18,760 nucleotides of DNA, taken from an uncultured Pseudogracilibacillus sp. (GTDB lineage Bacteria; Bacillota; Bacilli; Bacillales; Amphibacillaceae). This document shows, one piece after another, positions 6,138 through 14,278 of this stretch. The stretch is from the NCBI GenBank assembly GCA_937974845.1, contig CALJVC010000067.1:1-18760 (forward strand), read 5' to 3'. The first letter of the stretch is position 1, and the number at the start of each line of letters is the position of its first letter. The translations under genes were made by a program, and so were the position numbers. Under the pieces are notes generated by a model, which ran no database searches, was not told where the DNA came from, and saw only the letters and a list, made by a program, of their open reading frames with translations.

Positions 6138-8993
6138 ATGCCTGCAAAATATATTAAGGTTCGAGGTGCAAGAGCCCATAATTTAAAAGGAATCGATATC
6201 GATATCCCTAAACATAAGCTCGTCGTTGTAACTGGACTTTCGGGTTCGGGAAAGTCCTCCTTAGCCTTCGATACGATTTATGCTGAGGGACAGAGAAGGT
6301 ATGTCGAATCGTTATCGGCCTATGCACGACAATTTCTAGGTCAAATGAATAAGCCGGAGGTAGATTTAATTGAGGGTTTGTCCCCGGCTATTTCAATCGA
6401 TCAAAAAACGACAAGTCAAAACCCACGTTCAACTGTAGCTACGATTACAGAGATTTACGACTATTTACGCCTTCTATATGCTCGAATCGGTCGGCCTTAT
6501 TGTCCAGAGCACGGAATTGAGATTCGTTCACAAACAGTCCAGCAAATGGTTGACCGGGTACTATCCTTACCGGAACGTAGCCGGATTCAGATTTTGGCAC
6601 CTATTGTTTCGGGACGAAAGGGCGAGCATGTTCAAGTTTTTGAACGTTTACAGAAGGAAGGTTTTGTTCGGGTACGAGTCGATGGAGAGATGTATGAGGT
6701 TACCGATGAAATTCAACTAAATAAAAATCAGACCCATTCGATTGAAGTGGTCGTCGATCGACTTATTGTAAAAGAAGGTATCGAAGGTCGTTTAACAGAC
6801 TCGATTGAGACAGCTTTACCTTTAGGAAAGGGTAGGGTAATTATTGATGTCATCGGTGAGGAAGAAATCATGATGAGTGAAAATCACGCTTGTCCAGAGT
6901 GTGGTTTTTCCCTAGAGGAGCTAGAACCCCGGCTTTTTTCTTTCAATAGTCCTTATGGTGCCTGTGAGGCCTGTGATGGTTTAGGCACAAAGCTAGAAGT
7001 CGACGTTGATGCTGTAATTCCCGATTGGGATAAAAGTTTAAAAGAACATGCGATTATCGCTTGGAAGCCGGTACGGTCCCAATACTATCCACAACTTTTA
7101 CAAGCTGTGTGTGAACATTATGGAATTGATATGGATTGTCCAGTTCGGGAGTTACCGAAAGAACAGCTAGATAAAATTTTGTACGGTAGTGGAGAAGAAC
7201 GGATAACCTTTACATATACGAGTGACTTTGGGAAAAAGAAAACGAGCGAAATACAATTTGAAGGAGTTTTGAACAATATTGCTCGCCGATATCATCAGTC
7301 TTCTTCGGATTTTGTACGCTCTACTTTAGAGGAGTATATGGCTGAAAGTGCATGTCCTACTTGTAAAGGGCATCGTTTAAATAAACAAGCTCTATCTGTA
7401 AAAGTGGCTGGAAAGCACATTAGTGAAGTGACCGACTTGTCTATCGATGAAGCGTTAGATTTCTTAGCGAGCCTTGATTTAAGTGAAAAAGAAAGGCAAA
7501 TTGCTAAGCTAATTTTGAAAGAAATTGAAGATCGTCTTACTTTTTTAAGAAACGTTGGTTTGAATTATTTAACCTTATCACGTTCTTCCGGAACCTTATC
7601 CGGAGGAGAAGCCCAGCGGATTCGTTTAGCAACGCAAATCGGTTCAGCTTTAACCGGAGTCCTTTATGTCTTGGATGAGCCATCGATTGGTTTACATCAA
7701 CGGGACAACAACCGATTAATTAAAACGTTACAAGAAATGAGGGATCTCGATAATACGTTAATCGTTGTCGAGCACGATGAAGATACGATGTTAGCAGCAG
7801 ATTGGATTATCGATATTGGTCCTGGCGCTGGTGAGCATGGTGGGGAGGTTGTTGCAAGTGGGACACCGAAACAGATCATGCGAAGGAAGACTTCCCTCAC
7901 CGGTAATTACTTATCTGGTCGTAAGTTTATTCCTTTACCTGATGAACGTCGTCAACCGGATGGTCGTTTTATCGAAGTTATCGAAGCGGAAGAAAACAAT
8001 TTAAAATCGATTGATGTTCGCTTTCCTATCGGCGTGTTCACAGTAGTTACAGGAGTATCCGGTTCTGGAAAAAGCACCCTTGTGAACGATATTTTATATA
8101 AATCTTTAGCCAAGCATCTATATAGTTCCAAGGCTCGTCCAGGCAAGCATAAGAAAATTAAAGGCTTAGAACATATCGATAAGGTAATCGATATCAACCA
8201 GGCACCGATTGGCCGAACTCCTCGGTCGAACCCGGCGACCTATACCGGTGTCTTTGATGATATTCGTGAGGTATTTAGCCAAACGAACGAAGCGAAAATG
8301 CGAGGATATAAAAAAGGCCGCTTTAGTTTTAATGTAAAGGGTGGCCGGTGTGAAGCTTGTCGTGGAGATGGAATTATTAAAATAGAAATGCACTTTTTAC
8401 CCGATGTTTACGTCCCTTGTGAAGTATGTAAGGGTAAACGGTATAATCGTGAAACCTTAGAGATTACATTTAAAGGTAAGACGATAGCGGATGTTTTAGA
8501 TATGCGAGTTGAGGAAGCTTTAGATTTCTTTGCGAATATTCCTCGAATTAAACGAAAATTACAAACCCTTGTCGATGTTGGTTTAGGTTATATTAAATTA
8601 GGCCAACCGGCGACGACCTTATCTGGAGGAGAAGCCCAACGAGTAAAGTTAGCAAGTGAGCTTCATAAACGTTCAACAGGAAAAACCTTCTATATTTTAG
8701 ATGAACCGACGACCGGTTTGCATACTGATGATATTCAACGACTTTTACTTGTGCTTCAACGTTTAGTCGATAACGGAGATACGGTTGTCATTATAGAGCA
8801 TAACCTAGATGTGATAAAAACCGCCGATTATATTATTGACTTAGGTCCGGAAGGTGGAGAAGGCGGTGGTTCTGTTATTGCTACGGGAACGCCGGAGGAA
8901 ATTTCGGAAGTAGAACAGTCGTATACGGGCCATTTTTTAAAACGAATTATCGAAAGGGATCGTAAACGAATGAAAAACCTCACCCTCGATTAA
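6138..8993 (+). CDS. uvrA: Excinuclease ABC subunit A (UvrA)
   Basis: Dimeric ABC-type ATPase that detects helix distortion and loads UvrB. The 951 residues (B. subtilis about 957) contain two ABC modules: Walker A GLSGSGKS (33-40) with signature LSGGEAQRIRLA from 487, and Walker A GVSGSGKS (639-646) with signature LSGGEAQRVKLA from 828. Zinc modules are intact: Cys252/255/276/279 in the first half, the CPTC pair at 406/409, and Cys738/741/761/764 in the second. Nothing is truncated. The ATG follows GGAGGAAG (6121-6128). It is the last gene of uvrBA. A 6-bp hairpin (8981-8998) overlaps its stop codon but has no T tract, so the transcript end is not obvious. Confidence 0.98.
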   Translation: MPAKYIKVRGARAHNLKGIDIDIPKHKLVVVTGLSGSGKSSLAFDTIYAEGQRRYVESLSAYARQFLGQMNKPEVDLIEGLSPAISIDQKTTSQNPRSTVATITEIYDYLRLLYARIGRPYCPEHGIEIRSQTVQQMVDRVLSLPERSRIQILAPIVSGRKGEHVQVFERLQKEGFVRVRVDGEMYEVTDEIQLNKNQTHSIEVVVDRLIVKEGIEGRLTDSIETALPLGKGRVIIDVIGEEEIMMSENHACPECGFSLEELEPRLFSFNSPYGACEACDGLGTKLEVDVDAVIPDWDKSLKEHAIIAWKPVRSQYYPQLLQAVCEHYGIDMDCPVRELPKEQLDKILYGSGEERITFTYTSDFGKKKTSEIQFEGVLNNIARRYHQSSSDFVRSTLEEYMAESACPTCKGHRLNKQALSVKVAGKHISEVTDLSIDEALDFLASLDLSEKERQIAKLILKEIEDRLTFLRNVGLNYLTLSRSSGTLSGGEAQRIRLATQIGSALTGVLYVLDEPSIGLHQRDNNRLIKTLQEMRDLDNTLIVVEHDEDTMLAADWIIDIGPGAGEHGGEVVASGTPKQIMRRKTSLTGNYLSGRKFIPLPDERRQPDGRFIEVIEAEENNLKSIDVRFPIGVFTVVTGVSGSGKSTLVNDILYKSLAKHLYSSKARPGKHKKIKGLEHIDKVIDINQAPIGRTPRSNPATYTGVFDDIREVFSQTNEAKMRGYKKGRFSFNVKGGRCEACRGDGIIKIEMHFLPDVYVPCEVCKGKRYNRETLEITFKGKTIADVLDMRVEEALDFFANIPRIKRKLQTLVDVGLGYIKLGQPATTLSGGEAQRVKLASELHKRSTGKTFYILDEPTTGLHTDDIQRLLLVLQRLVDNGDTVVIIEHNLDVIKTADYIIDLGPEGGEGGGSVIATGTPEEISEVEQSYTGHFLKRIIERDRKRMKNLTLD

Positions 8994-9025
8994 GGGTGGT
9001 AAAGCTAGTAAGCAGAAACGTTTCC

Positions 9026-9054
9026 TTGTTGCAAGTCATTACGTACAATAATAT
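9026..9054 (+). promoter_or_regulatory. Probable promoter of yojF-bshB2
   Basis: TTGTTG (9026-9031) and TAATAT (9049-9054) are spaced by 17 bases, the best sigma-A match. An alternative -10, TACAAT (9044-9049), has only a poor -35 but carries an AGCA (9011-9014) at about -45, an arrangement resembling Spx-activated promoters. A 10-bp palindrome GAAACGTTTC lies at 9015-9024 just upstream. Which -10 is used cannot be decided from sequence. Confidence 0.4.
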
Positions 9055-9091
9055 CACTAAATAATTTGTAGGGTTAAAGGTGGGTGTGAAT

Positions 9092-9439
9092 ATGAAGCCA
9101 ATTGAAATGAAGGAAGTTCAAGCACAGTTAGAAAGGTTTCAAAATAAAGAGGTTTATATTCATTTAGAAACGACTAATGGTGCCTATGCCAGTCATTTCG
9201 GTAATAAGGGTGTCAATGTAGGTGCCTATATTCGAAATGCTAAGCTCCGCTATACGAATGCGGTTATTAAAGGAGATGCAGCTAGTTATCGTGTCGGGAT
9301 TAAGACAGAGTTAGGTTGGGTTTATGCAGAGGGCTTAACTGATTGGGAAATGTATGAGGAACAGTTGCTTCTTGCTGGCCACGATGCTGATGGTCGGTTA
9401 ATGGTTGCTTTACAAATAAGTGAAAGGCCCTTTGAATAG
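9092..9439 (+). CDS. yojF: YojF family protein (DUF1806), partner of BshB2
   Basis: Small soluble protein of 115 residues, matching the length of B. subtilis YojF (about 116). Family members are almost always encoded directly upstream of the bacillithiol deacetylase BshB2, as here, but their biochemical role is unknown to me. The sequence has no signal peptide or membrane segment and reads as a mixed alpha/beta fold with several aromatic and Gly residues (for example SHFGNKGVNVGAYIRN). I chose ATG 9092 because AAAGGTGGG (9076-9084) sits 7 bases before it; the in-frame GTG at 9080 lies inside that ribosome site. bshB2 follows after 22 bases with its own strong RBS. In B. subtilis the yojF-yojG pair is at a different locus. 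Confidence 0.82.
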   Translation: MKPIEMKEVQAQLERFQNKEVYIHLETTNGAYASHFGNKGVNVGAYIRNAKLRYTNAVIKGDAASYRVGIKTELGWVYAEGLTDWEMYEEQLLLAGHDADGRLMVALQISERPFE

Positions 9440-9461
9440 TAGCCTGTAGGAGGTTTTATAT

Positions 9462-10148
9462 ATGGAAAAAACTCATAGCCATGTTGTCATCGTTTATCCT
9501 CATCCTGACGATGAGTCCTTTGGTGCTTCCGGAGTAGCAAAAAAGTTTCGTTCGCAAAATGTACCGGTAACTTACCTGTGCGGTACTTTAGGTGAGATGG
9601 GGAGAAACATGGGGACCCCACCCTTTGCTAATAGGGAGACCTTGCCTGAAATTCGTAAAAAAGAATTAGCAGATGCTTGTCGCCATTTAGATATTGATTA
9701 TCAACTTTTAGGTTATCGTGATAAAACGATCGAGTTTGAACCTTTAGATGAAGTGGCTACTAAGGTGAAGGAAACATTAGAAAGTTTAAACCCGAAACCT
9801 TCTTTAGTTGTCACCCATTATCCAGGTCATGGAGTCCATCCGGACCACAATGCTTTAGCTGAAGCGACAATCGAAGCGGTAAGAAGAATGAAGCCCGAGG
9901 AGCGGCCAATAGTTTGGGCTGCAGCGATTACGAATAATTTTGAAGAGGAGTTAGGGCAACCGGATGTGGTCATTACTTTAGGGGACGACTTTGAATTTAA
10001 GTTACAAGCTATTTTAAAGCACCGTTCCCAGGCTGAGGGTATGTTACGAAAATTAGAATCTCCAGCAAAGGAAGAAGAAGAATACATTAAAGGCTTGAAA
10101 AAACGCCTTGGTCAGGAGCGCTTTTTCCTTTGGAAGTTTGATGAGTAA
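9462..10148 (+). CDS. bshB2: Bacillithiol biosynthesis deacetylase BshB2 (PIG-L/LmbE family)
   Basis: Zinc-dependent de-N-acetylase that converts GlcNAc-malate to GlcN-malate, the second step of bacillithiol synthesis; it is the partly redundant partner of BshB1. The 228 residues (family about 220) carry the N-terminal metal motif HPDDES (14-19), in which His14 and Asp17 are expected ligands and Asp16 the catalytic base, and the second motif HPDHNA (126-131) with ligand His129. The RBS GTAGGAGG (9446-9453) lies 8 bases from the ATG. The upstream YojF partner distinguishes it from BshB1, which usually sits with bshA. A strong terminator follows, so yojF-bshB2 is a self-contained unit. A generic PIG-L deacetylase with another substrate is the alternative. 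Confidence 0.88.
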   Translation: MEKTHSHVVIVYPHPDDESFGASGVAKKFRSQNVPVTYLCGTLGEMGRNMGTPPFANRETLPEIRKKELADACRHLDIDYQLLGYRDKTIEFEPLDEVATKVKETLESLNPKPSLVVTHYPGHGVHPDHNALAEATIEAVRRMKPEERPIVWAAAITNNFEEELGQPDVVITLGDDFEFKLQAILKHRSQAEGMLRKLESPAKEEEEYIKGLKKRLGQERFFLWKFDE

Positions 10149-10162
10149 GGCCTCTTGTTTGT

Positions 10163-10200
10163 ACGGCTATGTGGATGAAAGGTTTCACATAGCCGTTTTT
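10163..10200 (+). terminator. Rho-independent terminator after bshB2
   Basis: The perfect 11-bp stem ACGGCTATGTG (10163-10173) / CACATAGCCGT (10186-10196), with a 12-base loop, is followed by T5CCTC and more T-rich sequence. It begins 14 bases after the bshB2 stop. Confidence 0.93.
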
Positions 10201-10374
10201 CCTCTTTTCCTAATAGTTCCCTATAGGCTTGGAAGATAGAAATTAATAGAAAATATTAATAAAAACATGTACTATTATGTAAAAAGACGATTTATGCCTT
10301 TGCCTATAGGTGTAGGTTAAAGAGAAGTGGGTATGCTTTATACATCTGGAGGCAATCAATTTGGAGGTGTGACA
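10201..10374 (+). other. hprK leader region with paired CCTATAGG palindromes
   Basis: This AT-rich stretch must hold the hprK operon promoter, but no convincing -35/-10 pair stands out. Weak candidates are TTGGAA (10229) with AATATT (10252), and TAGAAA (10247) with TACTAT (10270). Two copies of the 8-bp palindrome CCTATAGG (10220-10227 and 10303-10310) form a 9-bp inverted repeat CCTATAGGC/GCCTATAGG. Between them lies TTAATA-gaaaa-TATTAA (10243-10259). I cannot assign a function. Confidence 0.4.
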
Positions 10375-11313
10375 ATGCCTGTAGTCAGAACAAAGGATCT
10401 TTTAGATAACTTTAATTTAACCCTCGTGGCGGGGGCCGATGGAATTCATCGTGAAATCCTTTCCAATGATATTTCACGGCCAGCCTTTGAGATGACAGGG
10501 TTTTTTGAATATTATCCTAAGGAAAGGATTCAAATAATTGGTAAGGCTGAGATGAATTATTTTTTGCGTCTGTCTCCGGAAGAACAGTACGACAGAGCAA
10601 GAAGACTCTGCACTGACGTAACGCCGGGAATTGTCGTCTCAAATTGGTTAGATATCCCTGAGCCTTTAATAGAAGCGGCGAATGAAGCCGGTGTACCGAT
10701 TTTGAAATCCCCCCGAACGACGAATCGGGTTGTTGTTCGTATTACTAACTTTCTTGGTTCGAAATATGCACCGACGACAGCCGTCCACGGAGTCTTGGTC
10801 GATATTTACGGTGTCGGTGTATTGATTATGGGAAAGAGCGGGGTAGGAAAGAGCGAGACCGCTTTAGAACTTGTAAAGCGTGGTCATCGACTTGTCGCTG
10901 ATGATAGTGTAGAAATTCGTCAGGAAGATTATGACACCTTAATTGGTAATGCGCCTCCTTTAATTGAACATCTATTAGAAATTCGTGGTCTAGGTATTTT
11001 AAATGTCATGACTTTGTTCGGAGCGGGTGCAGTAATTAGGAATAAGCGAATTTCCTATGCCATACAATTAGAGTTATGGGATGAAAACAAACAATATGAA
11101 CGTTTAGGTATTGAAGAAGATACGATGACAATTTTAGATGTGACGATACCAAAGGCGACGATACCGGTTCGCCCTGGACGAAATTTAGCTGTAATTATCG
11201 AAGTAGCAGCGATGAATTTTCGTTTAAAACGAATGGGAGTCAACGCTGCAGAAGACTTTTCTGAACAGTTAACGACTATGATCGAAAGCAAAGGCGAAAA
11301 TAATTACTTTTAG
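10375..11313 (+). CDS. hprK: HPr kinase/phosphorylase
   Basis: Bifunctional enzyme that phosphorylates HPr and Crh on Ser46 with ATP or PPi and also removes the phosphate, releasing PPi; the sensor of Gram-positive carbon catabolite repression. Counting from ATG 10375 the protein has 312 residues (B. subtilis 310). His138 in AVHG and Walker A GKSGVGKS (153-160) are visible, followed by the conserved LVADD and the signature LEIRGLGILNVMTLFGAG. I chose ATG 10375 because GGAGGT (10363-10368) is 6 bases before it and the family N-terminus begins near here; the in-frame GTG at 10327 would add 16 residues unlike the family. It leads the operon with lgt, yvoD, ppaX and yvoF; PpaX removes the PPi made by its phosphorylase reaction. 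Confidence 0.97.
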   Translation: MPVVRTKDLLDNFNLTLVAGADGIHREILSNDISRPAFEMTGFFEYYPKERIQIIGKAEMNYFLRLSPEEQYDRARRLCTDVTPGIVVSNWLDIPEPLIEAANEAGVPILKSPRTTNRVVVRITNFLGSKYAPTTAVHGVLVDIYGVGVLIMGKSGVGKSETALELVKRGHRLVADDSVEIRQEDYDTLIGNAPPLIEHLLEIRGLGILNVMTLFGAGAVIRNKRISYAIQLELWDENKQYERLGIEEDTMTILDVTIPKATIPVRPGRNLAVIIEVAAMNFRLKRMGVNAAEDFSEQLTTMIESKGENNYF

Positions 11314-11330
11314 CCGACAAGTGTATGAAA

Positions 11331-11339
11331 GAGGAGGGG
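11331..11339 (+). promoter_or_regulatory. Ribosome binding site that sets a TTG start for lgt
   Basis: GAGGAGGGG lies 6 bases before TTG 11346, which opens the lgt frame where family proteins begin. The upstream in-frame ATG at 11325 has no ribosome site and would put this sequence inside the coding region. An out-of-frame ATG at 11341 reads ATG-GAT-TGA and stops after two codons. Confidence 0.75.
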
Positions 11340-11345
11340 TATGGA

Positions 11346-12164
11346 TTGACCTGTCAGGGCGAAGCACTAGATCGAGTTTTTCTTGAACTCGGCCCTTTCA
11401 CCATTTACTGGTACGGGGTAATTATTGCTAGTGCAATTTTTATTGGACTATACTTAACAACAAAAGAAGCAGAAAAGGTAGGAATAGATAAAGATCTTCC
11501 GACAGACCTATTGATTGTTGCAACACCTATTGCAATTATTTTTGCACGAATTTATTATGTTATTTTTGAATGGGAGCGCTATAAGGAAGGACCTTTTTGG
11601 AAAGTGTTCGCTATCTGGGAGGGTGGAATTGCCATCCACGGTGCGCTCATTGGAGCGATACTAACGACGATTATTTTTGCACGGATCAAAAAAGTCTCTT
11701 TCTGGAAAGTAGCAGATATTGCAGCTCCTAGTTTAATTTTAGGGCAAGCCATTGGCCGTTGGGGAAACTTTATGAACCAGGAAGCCCATGGTGGTCCTGT
11801 ATCGACCAATGTTTATGAAAACTTTATAAAATATTTACCGAACTTTATTAATGAACAAATGTGTATTGATGGAATTCTTTACCATCCGACGTTTTTGTAT
11901 GAATCAGGATGGAACTTACTTGTCTTTATTGGTCTACTTTTTTTACGTAGGCAAAACCCTGTCAGAGGAGAAGTCTTTTTAACTTATTTACTTGCCTATT
12001 CAATCGGGCGTTTCTTTATCGAAGGCTTGCGTACGGATAGTTTGATGTTATTCGGCGTCTTACGTCAGGCACAAGTCTTGTCGTTAGTCATTATCCTTCT
12101 AGCGATTGGATTAATGGTGTACCGTCGTAAGGGTAAGCGGTGTGAAGAACGTTATAATGATTAA
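11346..12164 (+). CDS. lgt: Prolipoprotein diacylglyceryl transferase
   Basis: Polytopic membrane enzyme that transfers diacylglycerol from phosphatidylglycerol to the lipobox Cys of prelipoproteins, the first step of lipoprotein maturation; the zinc-binding lipoprotein in this window is a plausible client. From TTG 11346 the protein has 272 residues with about seven hydrophobic segments. Conserved sites are visible: His98 in IAIHGALIG and Arg138 in the Lgt signature GRWGNFMNQEAHGG, equivalent by spacing to E. coli His103 and Arg143, and the C-terminal YSIGRFFIEGLRTD. The TTG is preferred over ATG 11325 because of the GAGGAGGGG site in front of it. It lies 32 bases after hprK, with yvoD at or over its stop codon, as in B. 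subtilis. Confidence 0.95.
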   Translation: MTCQGEALDRVFLELGPFTIYWYGVIIASAIFIGLYLTTKEAEKVGIDKDLPTDLLIVATPIAIIFARIYYVIFEWERYKEGPFWKVFAIWEGGIAIHGALIGAILTTIIFARIKKVSFWKVADIAAPSLILGQAIGRWGNFMNQEAHGGPVSTNVYENFIKYLPNFINEQMCIDGILYHPTFLYESGWNLLVFIGLLFLRRQNPVRGEVFLTYLLAYSIGRFFIEGLRTDSLMLFGVLRQAQVLSLVIILLAIGLMVYRRKGKRCEERYND

Positions 12165-12196
12165 TGATTGTAATAAGATGGGAAGGGATCTTTGTT

Positions 12197-13138
12197 TTGT
12201 TACAAATTGCTAAACGCGGATTGAAGGAAGGATTGTCATTAGGCTGGACTTTAGGGAAAATTATCTTCCCTATTACTATTGCGGTAACTATTTTACAATA
12301 TACTCCAGTGTTGCCTTGGTTGATTGAACTCGTCGCTCCTTTAATGAAAGTATTAGGTTTACCTGGGGAAGCAGCCATGCCCCTTATATTAGGGAATGCC
12401 CTAAATTTATATGCAGCTATCGGTGCCATCGTTTCTTTTGAGTTCACAGTAAAAGAAGTATTTATTATGGCTATGATGTTATCTTTTTCCCATAACTTAT
12501 TTATTGAATCAGCCTTGGCCCATCGGGTTGGTGTCAGTTGGTGGTTGATTTCATCTCTACGTATTAGTTTGGCTATTGTTTCAGCTCTTGTGATTAACTT
12601 TTTCTGGAACGGTGGCTCTGAATTAGCCCAATATGGTTTAATTAGTGCTTCCGAAGAAAGTTTCGATACTTGGTGGCAGATTGCATTACACGGGGTAGAG
12701 ACAGCGAGTATTGCCGTTTTTCAACTATTGCTTATCATTGTTCCTTTAATGTTAATAATGCAGTTTTTACGTGAATTAGGCTGGCTTGATCGTTTATCAC
12801 AATGGTTTGCACCCTTCACACGGATGCTAGGGATGAAAGAAAATACATCTTTTACACTCGTAACAGGTTTAACTATTGGACTCGCCTTTGGAGCCGGTGT
12901 CATGATTCAGGCAGTAGAAGAGGACGGTGTTTCTCGTAAAGATATGCTCCTTGCCTTAATCTTTTTAGTTACTTGTCATGCCGTTGTGGAAGATACGGTC
13001 GTCTTTATTCCGCTAGGCATTCCGGTTTGGCCTTTATTAGTAATTCGTTTAACTTTAGCTATCATTCTTACGTGGGCTGTAGCCCTTGGTTTTAGATTCG
13101 TAGAAAAAAGGAGAAGAGAAATAGAGTATGAGTATTAA
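12197..13138 (+). CDS. yvoD: YvoD-like membrane protein with nucleoside-recognition (Gate) domains
   Basis: Integral membrane protein of unknown function, related to the Gate domains of nucleoside transporters and of spore maturation proteins SpmA/SpmB. Two similar halves are visible: about 20-135 (LGKIIFPITIAVTIL, then a polar stretch and hydrophobic segments) and about 155-290 (HGVETASIAVFQLLLIIVPL to PVWPLLVIRLTLAIIL), with conserved small-residue segments such as GLAFGAGVMIQA. The start is uncertain. TTG 12197 follows GGGAAGGGA (12180-12188) by 8 bases and gives 313 residues, near the B. subtilis length; ATG 12164 overlaps the lgt stop (TAATG), suits translational coupling and adds 11 residues. 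ppaX begins inside its last codons. Position in the hprK-lgt-yvoD-ppaX operon is conserved; the name rests largely on that. Confidence 0.82.
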   Translation: MLQIAKRGLKEGLSLGWTLGKIIFPITIAVTILQYTPVLPWLIELVAPLMKVLGLPGEAAMPLILGNALNLYAAIGAIVSFEFTVKEVFIMAMMLSFSHNLFIESALAHRVGVSWWLISSLRISLAIVSALVINFFWNGGSELAQYGLISASEESFDTWWQIALHGVETASIAVFQLLLIIVPLMLIMQFLRELGWLDRLSQWFAPFTRMLGMKENTSFTLVTGLTIGLAFGAGVMIQAVEEDGVSRKDMLLALIFLVTCHAVVEDTVVFIPLGIPVWPLLVIRLTLAIILTWAVALGFRFVEKRRREIEYEY

Positions 13139-13766
13139 TACAATTTTGTTCGATTTTGATGGGACGTTAATCGACACGAACGAATTAATTTATAATTCTT
13201 TTGTGCATACCTTTAGCCAATTTGGCTATTCTTTTTCAAAGGAAGAAATTTTACAATTTAATGGTCCACCGTTAAAAGAAACTTTTTCAAAAATCAATCC
13301 AGAATTAGCCGATGAAATGATTCGAACTTATCGGGAACATAATGCCAAACACCATAACGATTACGTAAAGCTTTTCCCGAATGTTCGAGAAACTTTATCA
13401 GCTTTAAAGGAGAAAGGCTTACAACTTGCGATCGTTTCAGCAAAAATGCGTGTTGGAGTAGAGCAAGGTTTAGAAATTACGAATATCGGTTCTTATTTTG
13501 ATGCGGTAATAACTATCGATGATGTAGTCCATCCGAAACCTCATCCCGAGCCGGTGATTAAGGCCTTAAAAGAGCTCGGTGCTTCGCCGACAGAAGCAAT
13601 CATGGTCGGAGACAATTATCATGATATATTATCTGGTAATCATGCGGGGACAAAGACAGCCGGTGTTGCCTGGAGTGTTAAAGGGGTAGAATATTTAAAA
13701 CAATATGAACCAACCTATATATTGCAGGATATGACTGATTTATTACCGATTGTGGGGGCAAGCTAA
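13128..13766 (+). CDS. ppaX: Pyrophosphatase PpaX (HAD superfamily)
   Basis: HAD phosphatase that hydrolyses the PPi produced when HPrK dephosphorylates HPr-Ser-P, pulling that reaction forward. The 212 residues (B. subtilis 216) show HAD motif I FDFDGTL with nucleophile Asp9 and acid/base Asp11, a helical cap (about 17-85), motif II Ser104 in IVSAK, motif III Lys137 in HPKPHPEP and motif IV Asp162 in MVGDNYHD. The ATG overlaps the end of yvoD by 11 bases; its purine-rich AAGGAGAAGAG is rather far upstream (about 14 bases), so coupling is likely. By sequence alone a phosphoglycolate phosphatase-like enzyme cannot be excluded, but hprK in the same operon strongly favours PpaX. Confidence 0.92.
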   Translation: MSINTILFDFDGTLIDTNELIYNSFVHTFSQFGYSFSKEEILQFNGPPLKETFSKINPELADEMIRTYREHNAKHHNDYVKLFPNVRETLSALKEKGLQLAIVSAKMRVGVEQGLEITNIGSYFDAVITIDDVVHPKPHPEPVIKALKELGASPTEAIMVGDNYHDILSGNHAGTKTAGVAWSVKGVEYLKQYEPTYILQDMTDLLPIVGAS

Positions 13767-14266
13767 TGCGACGAAAAACAGAACGATACCCAATCCAGGG
13801 TGCTAATTCGCTCTGGCAAATTTATCGTACGGTATCCTTTTGGAAAGTATTTAAAAATGTGATCGTAATTCAAATTGCTCGCTATGCCCCATCTTTACGC
13901 TTTAAAAATTGGCTTTACCGGACATTTCTTCGTATGAAAGTGGGCGAAAAAACAGCATTTGCTTTTATGGTTATGCCGGATATTATGTTTCCTGAACGAA
14001 TCGAAGTAGGAAATAACTCTATTATCGGTTATAATACGACCATTTTAGCCCACGAATACCTCGTCGATGAATACCGCTTAGGTGATGTGAAAATCGGAAA
14101 CAATGTATTAATCGGTGCTAATACGACGATTTTACCTGGGGTAACAATCGGTGATGGCGCAGTCGTATCTGCAGCAACATTAGTGCACAAAAGTGTACCG
14201 GCGGGTGCCTTTGTAGGAGGCAACCCAATGCAAATCCTTTCGACGAAAAACGAGTATCAACAATAA
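13766..14266 (+). CDS. yvoF: Hexapeptide-repeat acyltransferase (YvoF-like)
   Basis: Probable O-acetyltransferase-like protein of the left-handed beta-helix (LbH) family; the acceptor is unknown. The 166 residues have an N-terminal basic and aromatic region (1-60) and then hexapeptide-repeat turns such as RIEVGNNSIIGYNTTI, VKIGNNVLIGANTTIL and VTIGDGAVVSAATLV, ending in the classical VPAGAFVGGNP cap. A His in ILAHEY (about 94) matches the usual catalytic position of such enzymes. The ATG overlaps the ppaX stop (TAATG), so it is coupled to and ends the hprK operon. B. subtilis YvoF (about 172 residues) has the same place. Confidence 0.85.
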   Translation: MRRKTERYPIQGANSLWQIYRTVSFWKVFKNVIVIQIARYAPSLRFKNWLYRTFLRMKVGEKTAFAFMVMPDIMFPERIEVGNNSIIGYNTTILAHEYLVDEYRLGDVKIGNNVLIGANTTILPGVTIGDGAVVSAATLVHKSVPAGAFVGGNPMQILSTKNEYQQ

Positions 14267-14278
14267 GTAAAACTGCCT

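Noticed and set aside
8981..8998. CACCCT-cgatta-AGGGTG hairpin over the uvrA stop, considered as a terminator
   Set aside because: The stem is only 6 bp and no T tract follows; at most a weak or non-canonical transcript end.
10315..10334. Sigma-B-like GGTTAA...GGGTAT before hprK
   Set aside because: The spacing is 8 bases where sigma-B promoters need about 12-14.
12091..12447. 118-codon minus-strand open frame across the lgt-yvoD junction
   Set aside because: No family resemblance, no ribosome site or promoter, and it is fully covered by two conserved membrane-protein genes.
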